In this document: piece after piece, positions 1 to 13,267 of the stretch | Numbering within the stretch: the stretch's first letter is position 1 | Layout of the letters: each line of letters begins with the position of its first letter | Source: Trichaptum fuscoviolaceum | Taxonomy: Eukaryota; Basidiomycota; Agaricomycetes; Hymenochaetales; Trichaptaceae | Direction of reading: 5' to 3' | Assembly (NCBI GenBank): GCA_910574455.1 | Contig: CAJSYZ010000011.1 | Span: 930,001 to 994,000, forward strand | Length of the DNA: 64,000 nucleotides | Notes under the pieces: generated by a model | Seen by the model: only the letters and a program-made list of their open reading frames with translations | Told to the model about the DNA's origin: nothing | The model's database searches: none | Program-made: the position numbers and the translations under genes

Positions 1-1750
1 TGCACGGGATTGTTGCAGGCATAGTCTCACAGCGCCGTCTACCTCCGCCATCTACTCTAACTTGCCCGCGCTCAACATCAGCGCAGTCCGGTCATTCCAT
101 AAGCTCTCACCGGCGGATCTAACGAACGTCTCGTGTCAACGACGGAACCTAATCCTCAGTATTCAAACCAATTTTGGAGGACTTTACGGTCACAAGTTCC
201 CTCGCGTATAGGTTCTAGGTTACTCCTGCGATGGATCACTTAGCGCTTCGCTATTCAGGACTATGAATTGTGTACCTGTGAAGTGCTCGCCACCATCAGA
301 TGGGGTTACTTTTTGTACATAATTTATAAGTCCGAACGTCCGACGACAGGCCTTCGCATTCTTTACCTGATTCCGGGAGCGCATATTCTCAGTTGTGATG
401 CGACGCTCGGGCTAACTTCGACCATCTTTTACGTGTACGCAAAAGTGCCTATTTGTGAGAAGAGTCTGGTCACTGGCCCTAGTTTCTGATCTTTCTGGAT
501 ATGCAACACAGGTCAACAATTTACAGGAACTCTGAAATGGAATCGCAGAGCGAGCTCTTCAAGATGTCAAGTGTATATTCAACCATACAATTCGAAGTCC
601 TGGAGCTTGCGCAAGATCCGTGAGGTCCGTGACTAGATCCAATAATAACTGGATGGAGTTCGTACGCAGCACCGTCCAGCGCACATGGACGCCATGAAGG
701 TCGTGTGCCACACTGGACAGCGTCAACGAATGATGCGCCATGATATCAATGTCACCACCGGTGCTCTCCATCTTATATGCTATGCATAAAATCGTGTTCT
801 CCCTACAAACCTAGTGTGAAATATGAGCTCGGCCACACAACTCATAACATGTACGTAGGCCGTCCCTTTTTCGTTCATCGATAACTATTTGCATATTATT
901 CTCTCAGTCTCACATGAATATTTTGATTGCCTTCACCTCAGGGATGGCCCTCTCTTAGATAAAGTATATTTGTACTGGAACGTTGTACCATATGAAGAAG
1001 TCACTAACAGTTGCAGCAGCGCAAACTATCGTCTCGCCTTTGCACACAAGCTTGTTATAAGTTGCTCCTGGGTATTATGCACCATCCACTGGCAGGCGCA
1101 TTTCTGATAATAATGAAATGTGAACACTGGGTGGACATCAGTTACCCGATAAGCCAATCAGGGTCGTGTGTTAAATTTGCAAAATCTGGCACGCCTTTCA
1201 AGTCCAAGCTCAAGAAGTTCTCGGGCGCTCTTTCTAAGTTCTCCCATTCCCAAACCTTCGTTGTAAGCCAGTCAGTTCTTCGGCAATGCTTGCAACAATG
1301 GAATCATCTGAAGAACAAACTTCGGCTGTATGGTTGTTGTACGCAAATTGCAGGTGGGGCTCGGATGCCCTGGCCAGGCTTATCGGGGACCCGGATCTTT
1401 TTTGACTTATCTCTGTTGGCTGCTCTCGTCCACCAAAATTTCTTGAGAAGTCTCGGCTGTCCGTGACGAGTGCACTCAAAGATTGATCATCGACGTCGAC
1501 GTCGACGTTGATTCTTGAGGAGGGACTACCACGACACCTTAAGCTCGTCTGCATCTTTCGCAGTGGCTACGAGCCGGTGGCCGCACCGGTGTTGACTGTC
1601 TGGCACACGCAGAGCAACTGTATAACTTCATTCGTCGACCTTCTGCGCACGTTTAGCTGTTCTTCAAATTCTTCAACATCCAAGAACTAAGCGAGATTCA
1701 ACAGTCGAACGACCAAACTGCCACGTTCGCCTTCGTCTGGTTCGCGAGCG
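1..1750. other. Leading region without a recognised gene
   Basis: Only short open frames without recognisable domains are seen. The best is an ATG-started 70-codon frame on the minus strand at 559-771, which I could not extend by splicing. A near-palindromic run of GACGTC units lies at about 1490-1512. The right part is presumably the 5' flank of the transporter gene that starts at 1751. Confidence 0.5.
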
Positions 1751-4700
1751 ATGTCCTGGCCAGTCGTACCGTCATTCGATGTGGAAGGTTCGGAGAGTGG
1801 TCCGGAGAGCGAAGATGAGCGTCGAAGCGGGGCAGATTTTGAGCAAGGCAAGACTGCGAGCTCAGGCGCAGTTGCGAACGCGAATGTGGACGGTGGCATA
1901 ACGACGACGGACGGTGCAGAGGCAAATAACTCCGCAACAGCTAATGCGCATACAAGTCTTACAAGACGTAATGTCGAGCAACCGGTAGACACACCTGACG
2001 CCCACATCGCGTCAGCTGACGCAAACCAGAGGCGATCATCAACATCAAGAGGTTCTAGAGGTTCGTTCTCCTTTGGCGGGAACCCTGTCTCATTGAACGA
2101 GCCCATTCGCTCCTGGTCTCGCGCCGGGTGAGTCAAACCTTCAACTGACTTAATATCATCACCTTCATCACACACTTTTCTTCTGCTTCTGAATCCTACT
2201 TCGGATTTATTTCTCGAAGTTGGTCAGTCGCCCTGCCTCGTGTATCCGCTATAGTACCTTTCCACCTTTTCCCCGTTCGAAATGGAAAGGGCAGACCCGA
2301 CAAATCCCATACTTAGACTTTAAAAGTTTCTCTCACTCAACTTCATATTCTTCCTTGCCATACTTTTGTTGGCCATGTATCCATACTTATAACTTACCTT
2401 ACAGTCTGCTTTGCCCCCGGCGCGGGAGCGTTAGCTCACACTCTCAACCACATACTACTTCACGATCCACTGGCACCCACCCGACCTCAACGACTTCCAC
2501 CTCCAATTCAGCATCATCACAGTCGCATGTGTTCTCGCGGACACCGGACGACATTCGTGCAAGTACCGTAGAGTTGTCCAGTATGGCTATGCCTGCCCCC
2601 CCTCCTTCACTACTGTCAGGTCATGTGCAGCCGCACCAACTACGCACCCCCCTCACTGCTGCAGACATCGAGCGGGCTGTTGCCGCGTCATCTAGACGGA
2701 CATTATCCTTCGCAGGAGCATTTCTCCGACCGCCAGTCTCGCGCTTGCCAGAGTACGGTTCTGAACGCGACTCCTCTGCTGTCTCCTTTTCTCCGCCGTC
2801 AGTCTCGTTCCATGATACTCACGTACGTATACATTCCTATCTTCCCTGTCAATCACACCTTTTTTCGCCTTATATTTTATTATCTACTTCCGTTGCTTCT
2901 TGTTGTTCGTGATATGACGCCATGTCCTCGCTACTGGCACGCCTCTTTATACTTTACATTAACAAAAGTTTCCCATCTTGCGTATGTATGAGCTCACCCA
3001 AACATTTTGCCTCCGTTCTTAGGTCCGCGGCCCCGCTCGCACGCGTCTGTCGCCCATCCTATCTGCTAGTATCGAGGGCAGCAGCAAGTCCAGTCCAGCT
3101 ACCTCACCCCAGGTTTACTCACAGGGCGTCCCGTCAGGCCTCTCGATCCTCCTCGCCCAACAACGACTACACGAAAGTAGTAGCACGTCCACTTCCTTGA
3201 ATTCTGCTGCTGCTAGCAGTGGCCGACCTAAATTCGTGATCGGTGCCGGAGCCGAAGCCGAAGTTGAGACATCGAAGAGGACCGGTCTTCAAGAACTGAA
3301 GATGCCTCAGCCGCAGGCGGACAGCGCAACCGGATATGTGACCGGACCCGAATCATCGTCAAGTAGAGACCGAAGCCCGACACCAACCTCACCGTTGAGC
3401 GAATACCTCGACCATGCGCCTGGGTCCACTGAGACTTCGCCTTTGCTCGGCTCACGTATCCGGCCCCAAGTATCTCCGAATAACGACCTGGAAAATGGGG
3501 GGCGTTCAAACTTTTTAACATTCCGTTCTAAGGTATGGGCTCCGTGGCGGCATCGAAAGTATGTGGGCGAAGAGCAGGGTGGAAGCTTGATGACGTCAGC
3601 GTCTGGTCTGCTGCGAGATGCAGTGTCGGAGAAGGTCCTCAAGGCTGTGGCAGCAACGGCTGTCAAAAGCATACCTGCCGTGCTATTAGGGATGCTGCTA
3701 AACATTTTAGATGGTGTCTCATGTAAGTACAGAGGAAGCTGCTCTTTTTCATAAAGCGATTCCGTCAAATATTTCAGGATTGACACTATCGTCGTTCTTT
3801 ATCCAACAGATGGAATGATAATGTTCCCCTCCAATGATGTATTCCCTAATTTTGGGGGTATCGGAGTATCAATGTTCTTCGTCACGTATGTCGGAAATCA
3901 TCTTTGTGTTGGTGACAGTCTATATTTACAGAAATTGCATGATTTTGCAGGACTATCGTTTCACAACTTGTGTACTCATTTGGCGGTAGTGGGTTCGCGG
4001 GTGCAAACGGGAGCATGATGATCGAAGTCGTTGTAAGTTTCTTCCCTACTCAGACCCTGTTCGTTGCAAATAATGACGAGGTGCAAGCCCTTCTTTCACA
4101 TTCTAGCCTCAGAAATCGCACGGGAGATTGGAGAGGAGAATGTGGCGCAGATAGTCTCGACGACCATCGTGGCCTTCGCGATGTCTTCCATCTTGACTGG
4201 CCTGACTTTCTTTATCCTCGGATACCTCAGACTCGGCGTCATCATTGGCTTCTTCCCCCGGCATATTCTTGTTGGTTGCATTGGTGGAGTTGGGGTTTTC
4301 CTCATTCAAACTGGGTCCGTACTTTGTCTCGCGCTTACGTTGGTGGTTGAAAACTGATAACAGCATGGGAACAGACTTGCGGTATGCGCCAGAATTGACG
4401 ATGACGACTTCGAGTATTCCTTCGCCATGCTCAAGTTCTTCACAACAAACCTGCATACTGTGATTTTATGGCTACCTGCATTCGTGCTAGCTGTCATCCT
4501 CCGTCTCATCACCAGCAAGTTTAACAATCAACTTATATTCCCCATCTGTATGCCTATTTTCTTTGATTTCTTGTTTCTTACTCGCTTCCATATATCCTAA
4601 TTATTCTCTCTACACCATAAGACTTCATGATGATACCTGCGATCTTCTATGTCGTCGTCGCTGCAGCAGGTCTCGACATCCCGACATTACGCCACGACGG

Positions 4701-7087
4701 GTGGATATTTGACATGGGTGGCTCATCGGAGTCCTGGTACAAGTTTTACTCCTACTTCAGTACGTTCATTCATATATTTCAAGCTCATGAAAATCAGCTA
4801 ACTAATGGACAACAAAGATTTCAGCCAGACAAGCTTCCGTGCGCTCTGGGTCACAATGCCGACACAATTTGCACTGTACATGTTGAATACTTAGCGTACC
4901 TCGAACAGCTGATTCACAACTTTTATTTCATCTAGGCTCTTCTTCAACATTCTTCATCCCCCTTTAAATGTACCCGCACTCGGTAAGTCTCAAGAAAAAT
5001 GCTTCGAGAATACATTGAAGCTGATCGGATACGTCATCAGCGGTCTCGCTGAATGAAGACGTCGATACTAACCGAGAGCTCGTTGCTCATGGCTACTCAA
5101 ATATATTTGCGGGTCTGTTGGGAACTGTGTAAGCCTCCTCACTCTTCGCGGATACTACATTATTGACTTTCCCCGACATCAGTCCCAACTACCTTGTCTA
5201 CGTCAATACTCTTCTGTGCGTACATCACTGCCCTAAGCTTTTGTTAGAACATACATTGACTTGTCAATAGGTTCTATCGGGTTGGTGGGACGTCCCGTGT
5301 GTCTGGATTAATGCTTGCAATTGCGACTTTCCTGCTTCTCATTGTTGGGACTGCGCCGATTGGCTACATCCGTAAGATCCTCATTTCTAGATCTTGACAA
5401 TCTTAATAATGCACTTGCGCTACAGCTATAATGCTAGTTGGAGCTCTGATTTTTGTCCTTGGAATTGACCTTGTCAAGGAGGCTCTCTGGGATTCCCGGC
5501 ATCGTGCGAGCCGGTCGGAATATCTGACTATCATGAGCATCATGGTCTGTATGACATTATGGGACTTCGTCATCGGCGTGCTATTTGGAATTGTCATTTG
5601 CTGTACGCCTTCTTTCACTAAGCCGTGTTTCAACTTTGCTGAGATCATTACTTTTGCACGTAGGCTTTTTCTTTGTAGTTCAAAACTCTCGGAGGCGTAG
5701 CATACGTGCCATATTCACTGGTGACTCGGTGATGTCTGCGGTCAGACGTCCAAGTGCCCATAGAGACTATATCCATCAAGTGGCAAAGCAGACAATCGTT
5801 CTCAGGTTGCAAGGTGCGCTACCTTTTATATAGGAAGAACACGAATAGAAGTAGCTCATCTCATCTTCAGGATTTCTCTTCTTCGGAACGATTGCGCAGG
5901 TGGAAGAGGCGATTCGGGACATTGTGGAGCCTGCAAGTTGGCAACGCAATCCCGTTCGGTTCGTTGTCATCGATCTGACTTTGGTTGGTGGTATCGACAT
6001 GTCCGCTGCGGAAGCATTCGTTCGGATCCAACGTGTCCTGTCATCGCGGAGCATCACTATGGTCCTCTGTGGCTTCTCCGCCGAATCATCCATTGGCAAG
6101 TCACTCGAGAACGTCGGGCTGTTTGATGAAGATTTCGTGGAATTGTTCTCCAACTTCAGTGATGCTATGGAATGTATGTTGATTCCCCATGCGCACTCAT
6201 TTGTATTTTGTAGGTGATAGTTAATTTTCTTTTCAATTCTTTTTAGGGACCGAAAATGCATATCTAAGAGCATGGTTCTTGTCACAAAAAAGTGAAGTCG
6301 ACCCTCGTCGGCGCCCTATCAGTATGTTGTCATTTAGTCTCTTTGCAGTATAGTATCGCTAACAAAATCTTCCTTGTAGCTCTACCGGGAAAACATCGCC
6401 AGAGCTCTGCTTTCGTCATGACTGAATCCTTCCAAAACTCACCGCGCAAATTGCAAATACATACTGCAGCGGGCCGCACCTTCGGAAATGGTGTGTATTG
6501 TCTGTTCTGTTCCCGGATGCTTTGCTTACGACCAGGCTCGTTTAGAAACAGAACCTTCGCAGGATGGGGAGTTGGATGATGAGCCCGACGACGCATTCCT
6601 CGCACTATCGAAGGCATTTTCTTCATACGGGCCGATCGACAAGAAGACTTTCAGACCACTGCTATCCGCGTTGCAACGAGTCACAGCAACTGAGGGGTCC
6701 GTTTTATGGCGTCAAGGCGACAAACCTGACGGCCTGTACATCATAGACACGGGTGTTCTACGTGCCATATACGAGTTTGCCGATCATCGGGAGGCATTCG
6801 AAGAATCTATGGTCGGAGGCACTCTCGCTGGCGAATTGTCTGCTCTGACTTCACTACCTCGCAATGCGACTGTGGTCGTGGAAAAGGATTCAGTTATTTG
6901 GAAACTGAGTATTGAAAATATGGAACGTCTAGAATCCGACTATCCAGATTTAGCTCAAAAGTTCTCTCATCTAGTACTCAAAGGTATGATTTAAATCAAT
7001 GTTAACTGTTCATGATTCTGATATGGATTTTCAGTTGCAAAAACCGATTACGACATTCTTCTTTCCGCTTTAGCAGCACGACAATAA
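1751..7087 (+). CDS. SulP-family transporter with STAS and cyclic-nucleotide-binding-like domains (Vsb1/YGR125W type)
   Basis: Intron-rich gene of roughly 17 exons; the first three (1751-2127, 2435-2822, 3023-3722) join in phase and give a long low-complexity Ser/Pro/Gly N-terminus. The estimated protein is about 1,250-1,300 residues. From about 3810 to 5660 the exons encode hydrophobic helices with SulP-type features, including a [10 protein letters not shown] loop and a glycine-rich [16 protein letters not shown] helix. A STAS domain follows at about 5890-6170 ([19 protein letters not shown]). A cyclic-nucleotide-binding-like fold is at about 6640-6960 ([29 protein letters not shown]). This SulP-STAS-CNB order is that of yeast YGR125W/Vsb1, a vacuolar protein needed to store basic amino acids. 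True sulfate transport is therefore unlikely; a vacuolar role is inferred from family. The start ATG at 1751 is the first in the frame that splices in phase. Stop TAA is 7085-7087. Confidence 0.88.
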
Positions 7088-7219
7088 ACACGACGAATTC
7101 AAGTTTTTAACGACTAATTTTATCGAGGCATACAAAAATGTAAAAGACGATAGAAAGTGTATCTGTAAACTGCTGGAACCAAAAGTACAATACATGCAAA
7201 TAGATGACAGTCAGTCAAT

Positions 7220-10200
7220 TTAGTTCTGGTTCTGGTATCTTTTGTCACCTCCCAACTTCAGACGCCGTTTTCCTGAAACTAATTTTCGCGAAGAAGGTGC
7301 TGATAAATTCTGCATTTTGTGCAAATCAGTGGGTGGCAGACTCTCTTGTTGTAGCTCCCGCAATGTTTGCTTAAAGCGTAAGGCCCACCAGCCTCGCTCC
7401 TCCCGTTCTCTGAGCGTTACGTCTTGGCGTCGATCTATTTCGATCTCCTCCAACTGTACCGAAGGGCTCTTAGGTAATGGTAGACCTGACGCAAGAATTG
7501 ACATAACTGTTGATTGTCGAAGCTCCGTTTCCGGCTCATTGGCTAACCCTGGAGCAAGATATCTTCCCGAATACGTCGGGAAGGAGAGAGACCGTAACGT
7601 GAATGTGTAGCATCGAATAAGAGCGTCCCACCACCTCTTCCTAGAAATGGTGAACGCAGTATCTTGACTTCGCGGTAGGTGCAGAAATAGAGGCGTTGGG
7701 GTGGTATCAAATGCAATGCCGGAATGGAGATCATCGACATTCATAGGCAAGACTTGCAGGCCAACCATGTGGTCAAGATCTTCGAACGCACAATCAGCGT
7801 AAGATGACTGGGAAACACGAGTCTACGCACCTAACTTTCCAGAATAGTCCCGCAGGGACAAAATGCGACAAACGCCAGTATCCGGAAGAAATTCCCATTC
7901 CTTTCCATCTAACTCTCGCGACCGAACATCAGAGGGAACTGTGAAAACTGCGAGGTCCGTGAAGATATATGCATACACAGATGTAGTCTTCGAAGCATCG
8001 TGAGACCCTTGCGTCCGATCAGATTTAGCATGTCCGGGACGTGTGTCGATCTCGGAGCGAGCCAGAAGAGTGCTAGATGCCGCTGAGGCAATGGAGCTTG
8101 ATGAGGGTGCATCGGATAAGCATGAGTCAAGTGAGTTAGCGCGCCGACGCCGCATCGCCGATCGACCTGTACTTCGCATCAAGTCATATCTGGATTGACT
8201 CTGTGTAGCAGGATAGACGGAGGCGTCCAGCCCTTCCATTTGCCTCTTGCATTGATCGCTAAGATGTACCCTCCGCAAAGCTCCATGAGCGATAAGCCGT
8301 CTTTCACGATTCAAGAGCTGGATCATGTCTGGAAACCCTCGTATTCGAAGCATCAGGTCTTTGACGAGGGTATATTCGTCTTCCCGAAGTTTAACCTCAC
8401 GCATTACGCGAATAATTAGTGTAGACGAATGAAGCAACGAAAAAGTGGAAAGGTAGTCAACATGCGAACAGCTCGTTAAGTTCCATAACCGCTGGAACAA
8501 TAGGAAGTTAACATCTCTCAAGAAGGCAAGAAAGTATGGCTCACGTTGAAGAATTTAAGGTAATTTCCTAGACGGGTGAGTGGCAGCCATAGGAATGACG
8601 AAAAGCTCATTCCGTTACACTCTTCACTTGCGCTTTGAATCCGAAAGAACTCCCCGAGTTCGTTCGCTGAGTCGACTATCATTGCTTCAATCCGTTCGAC
8701 CACCTCATCCAATCGTACAATGTAAGGCTGATAGATTTCTAACTTCGGTACGAATGATCGTAGGGTTTCCGCGACTTGAAGAACGACCGGATACTGAGAT
8801 GATCGACAGTTCTGCAGGGCCGAGTTCAGTCTATTATGCAGTTGGAATATATCATCAAGCCAGTCAAAGAGTCTTGTGATTTGAGAATCAAGACCAGATA
8901 TCCAAGTGTGGTTCTTTCCTAAAAGGGGATATATGAAGAGCTCAAGGGTAGTTCGAAGGGCCTTTAAGAATGACTGCTCGCTTTCGCAGAGCTCCCATAC
9001 TACCTCTTGTCTCCGCATTTCTGTTTCACCGTATCTATCCAGGAGAGAGGCGTAAGCCGACTGAGAAACCGTTTTACGCCATGAGTAGTTCGAGGCTGTA
9101 GTTGATTTGCGTTGAATACGATCGAAGTCCTTCCCCCTTTTCTGCCACGGCCGGTCTGGTATATCATCTTCATATATTGACGATGAAGATGAGCTTGCCG
9201 ACAGAGTAGTACGGGGAGATGCCCTCTCGATGTATTTTCCCGCCTCCGCCATGCTTTCCCTCCACGAGGCGCGTCCTTTCGCGACCGAATTCCGCCTTCC
9301 TTGAGATTCGATCCCAGCCGACGCGCGTTTTGCTGCTGCGCCAATCCCGAGATTTTGGAACAACTTTTCAGCGCCAAGACTAAAGGCAGGCCCATCTTCA
9401 GTTCGTCCATCCCTATCATACTCTGATACAGTGTGTTTGAGAGATTGGCTGCTCTCAGCGGATGAAAATCCACCGTTTGCGTTGCAAAGATCAGAAGACG
9501 AAGGGGGTATCCCGAAGGCTTCGCGTTGTCGTCCGGGATTAAGCATTGCAATGCTATCACGATTGGTTTCACTTGATGTAGTTGGTTTCGGAAGGAAGTC
9601 CGTCCTACTACTATTCTCGGCTTCAATTCGTTGGTTGAGCTGATTGGAGGATACTCGCCGTGGGGCATGCGGAATTATAGGCCTTATTTCGTCTAATTAG
9701 ACATTTATGTCAGTGAATTTGGCAGAAAACAGATCAATTACACCCTACCTTCTGACTCTTCATCTACAATGTCATGATCCTCCGTATCGTCTTCGAAGCC
9801 AACGTCTGTGTAGGAGCCAGATAGCGCGAGTATGACAGGTGCACTAGCTGTGTTATCAATTGTTGCTTCTGCGGTCCTTTCTGATCGCATCGGAGACTCT
9901 TTTGAGTTCACAGTATAAGTCTTGAGGCCTAGCCCAGCAACTAAATCCGCAAGCTCATTTCGACGTCGAGCATGCGAGTCCTCGGAGTTACGGTCAAGCT
10001 GATCTGTTTCATACTCTGAGCACTCCGAGGGTATAGGAGAATCGCTGACAACTGTAGATGGAGAAGATACAAGAGTCAAGGGAGATTGATACTTCAAAGC
10101 GCTTCTATATTGATGGTCTAGCCTTACGGATGACTCGGCGGAGGGCGACCTGTGATAAGAAGGTCGAGTTTCAGGACGAAGCTGGTATCCAGTGGCACAG

Positions 10201-12023
10201 TTCGCGATCCTTTCATCGGCGCTAGTGTCAGTTTCCGTAGTATTCACAGTGGCTTGTCGTGCGGTATAGCCTGGCTTGGGAGTGCTCTCCCGAGAAAGTG
10301 AAGGAGCAGTTGGCGTGCGAGGGGACGAGAGCCGAGTCACTATTGAGCTAGATAACACTCTGCCGGATTTCTGGGATGACGACTTTTGCGCAGATTCTAC
10401 CAACTGCTTCTCCGAGCTTCTAGTGGTGGCGCGATGTGGAACAGATGGATAAGGCTTAGGTGATCTCAGACTCATAGAATAGTGTTGCGATGGTGAATTC
10501 CCAGCGTGAGATGAGGATGTCCTAGAAGATGGAGAAGGAATTCCAGTTTGATACTTGATGTTTGCCGCCAAAAGATCGTCAGAGATGAGCGAACTAGACT
10601 TTGCTTGAGTAGGAGCAAGGGAAGATGTTCTCACGCGCGGAGTCCGGACAAACATCCTCTCTTCATCCGCGTCCGCGCTCGGAACCGAGTCTTCTCCACG
10701 CGTAGTTTGGCTTGAATGGGTTTTCACTATTGAGCTGGGTTTGGCGCTTTTAGTTCTATGCTTCGCAGAATATTTGTTGTCGGTTGGCCTGTAGGTTGTT
10801 TTCAGGGGAGATTCCTTAGCCAATGACTCTGGTGCTTAACAAAGGATGTCAATGAAGATGCACGAATTGCGTGAATTATAGACGTGCTTACAGGCCGAAG
10901 GATGCTGTTCGTACGTAGACAAATGAGGACTTTCGTGGTGCTTAGACAATTGAGGTGATGTCGGAGGATGGTTTGCTCGACTGCGAGAGTCGTTCACTTT
11001 GAAGGCATCAAAGTTAGAGTTCAATGGAATCGGAGATGCCAGCTGACTTCGATAACGTGCTTCAGGCGCACATGAAGAAGGTGAAGATGCCTTATCCATG
11101 TCGTTTGAGGACTTTCCAGAGAGAGTGGCCTGACGAAGAGGAGTAGAGCCTTCAAATGCAGGACGATTGTTGCCAGTCATCTTATCTATTGTATCGCGAA
11201 GACTAGGAAGCAAGTCGTTTTCAATGAGAGTCATACCAATGCGACTAGCTCTTTTTGATTCTTCGGATGCTGCTCCGCCGTCTCTATGCTTATTTTTCCC
11301 CCAGGATAATTTACGCCGCAAAGGTTTAGCCTTCTCTTCAGTTGGTCCTAGAGAAGTATCATAATCATTCGCACCTTCTTCTGGGTTCTGTAAGAAGAAA
11401 GCTAGAGACCGACGTTTCGAAGCTCTAGAGTTTTCCTCGATTAAGTCAGCCTGACCAACAGTGCCAGCTTGAGAAGAAGGCAACGACAGCTGAGTTAGAG
11501 CACTAGCTTGCTTAAGAGCAGTTTGCTTCTTTTCCTCGGACTTTAAACGACCTCTATTCCCTCCGGATGAGGTACGAGTTCTTGAACGACCACTATCCAG
11601 AGGTGCGGGAATGGGAGGTTGAGACTGAGCCAAGCTCCAGTCTTCGTTTTCATCCTGCACCATTGGCGTCGAAGCTCTTCCTTGTCGTCTTTGTGAGCCA
11701 TCATTCGAGGTCCCGTACCGTCCAGAGTTGGAGAAATTTTCAGCTCTTGCATTTCGTGCGTATTCATTGTTTGTTGATGAAGCAAGAGGAGCCGCCATAC
11801 GATGGCCTGATATATCCTGTGTCGAGACCCTCTTCCGCAGCTTGTTGGCCGGCCTCGTCGTTGCTGACCCCAAATTTGCACCCGTTGCGTTCGAAAGCGC
11901 AGGATCGACATGCGCATCATTGACAGTGCCTGCCTGCAGACTTGTTTTGCCGAGTGGCACACCGCCGCGGGCATGTGTACGCATATCTTCCCTGCGCGAG
12001 GTAGACCGGGATTGCGAGTACAT
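7220..12023 (-). CDS. Rho guanine nucleotide exchange factor (DH-PH domains)
   Basis: Five exons fit exactly in phase: 10892-12023, 9749-10834, 8545-9692, 7831-8491 and 7220-7779, giving about 1,528 residues. The first ~960 residues are Ser/Arg/Pro-rich and probably disordered, with many possible phosphorylation sites. A Dbl-homology domain occupies about residues 965-1150, with the helix-1 signature ELCESEQSFLKAL and the segment PLTRLGNYLKFF crossing into the next exon. A PH-like domain follows, interrupted by a Ser-rich insert; its strands include AYIFTDLAVFTV. Family knowledge: DH domains load Rho/Rac/Cdc42 GTPases with GTP at the plasma membrane to steer actin and polarity. The target GTPase cannot be told from sequence. 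The last intron (7780-7824, 45 nt) is the least certain junction. Confidence 0.87.
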
Positions 12024-12765
12024 AGCAGGTATTAAAGATTACACGCGAGTATAAGGTACAAATCAATCAAGTAGTCGCAGAGCAGATAGTGGACAGAAAG
12101 AAAGAAAGAAAGTGTATGATTTTCAACTTGAACCTCCAGTGTTCGGCTTGGCTATTTGATATTCCCACGATCTACTGCCACTGGCACGTGCACGTAGCAC
12201 TGCGCCGGACCTCTTGACGGCCGGTCGGAAGCTTGCAGAAATGAGGGCCGGCCGGAACTGCGGCTGCGACTACTATCGTTTACCAGCCTTTCGGCCTTAG
12301 TCGAATAGAAAAGCGATGCATGCATTTGCGGAAATTATTCACCGTTGACATCGCGTCTTTCCCAAACGGCAAAGTAAACGCCGCATACCTCTGTTCCTGG
12401 CATATGTAGACCAGCTGCGTAAATAAAATCAGACAATTGCAACAATACATGGAAAACAAAGCAAGACAACGTGGGTGCAGCGTTACACTTACGCGACTGA
12501 GGGTGATGGGATATTACAAAATAGAGTACATCATCATACCGAAGGCCGAATATCGGAAACCGAATGTAGGAAGGTGTGAAACAACTGTCTGGGACCAAGA
12601 GAAAGTGTCTAAAGTAAGATTATACAGGGAGCTTGTTTTTGCAAGCAAAATCCTAAGAAAAAAATGGATGCGGTAGTGTACGATAGTCCGACGAAAGTCC
12701 GATTGCTTCTCAACTGCGTTACAAGCTCGTAGGGTTCGTAAGAAAATGTCTTTGGGGTTAAAAGC
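12024..12765. other. Intergenic, RhoGEF promoter side
   Basis: No gene seen. It holds a (GAAA)n run at about 12097-12113, and a GC-rich stretch around 12180-12260 with an E-box CACGTG and repeated GGCCGG words. It is probably the 5' flank of the RhoGEF gene. Confidence 0.5.
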
Positions 12766-13267
12766 TCACGGCGCAACTGCAATGTCCGAGCAATTGAATC
12801 CCACTCCACCTATCCGCAAGAGTGTCTGAGCTAAATTCCTGGGGAGAGAACAAAAGTTACTCACTGTCGATAGTTTGGCAACACTCAATGGAGTCGTCAC
12901 TACAGAGTTTTCGCTTTCAGATGATAGATCCTAATGGTTGTTAGCGAAATGCTCACCAGAAGCCATCCTCTACCTCTGTGTCTGTCACGTTCTTGCAGTT
13001 CAACCCGACCTCAACTACAGACGTTGGTAGGGGTATGCTCAATACACTCAGCGCACTGATAGCATCAGTTGCTGTCGAATTCACGACACTTGCGCAGCAC
13101 TGCACTGGCCCCGCAGCGCATAAAGCTTTCGGTGTCGCGGTCACTGTCGCGGTGGGCGTGGCCCAAGCTTTAGATCCAGATGGACCTAATTTCGACTTGT
13201 GTGCAAGTACAATAGCGAGGAATGGTAACAGGGTGAAGATCTTTAGTAGGAGCGAAGCAGGCGACAT
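12766..13267 (-). CDS. Divergent class I hydrophobin, last intron abnormal
   Basis: Small secreted cell-wall/surface protein. Exon 1 (12957-13267) encodes a signal peptide (MSPASLLLKIFTLLPFLAIV) and the first four cysteines, as C-x6-CC...C. Exon 2 (12865-12899, after a 57-nt intron) gives C-x5-CC (CDDSIECC). The eighth cysteine is in a final exon reading GGVGFNCSDIAVAP, stop 12766-12768. The cysteine spacing is class I hydrophobin, but the usual CTPI after the last cysteine is replaced. The last intron is the problem. In-phase solutions leave only about 22 nt (GTAACT...CCCCAG) or 34 nt (GTGAGT...TTTAG), below the normal minimum. Unspliced reading stops just after the CC pair. It may be a decaying copy or use an unusual intron. 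An intact paralog lies at 50376. Confidence 0.72.

Noticed and set aside
1490..1512. GACGTC-repeat palindrome as a regulatory site
   Set aside because: Too short and simple to distinguish from a microsatellite; no gene start nearby.
9000..9668. 222-codon minus-strand frame overlapping the RhoGEF
   Set aside because: Out of phase with the DH-domain frame, which continues through exactly phased introns.
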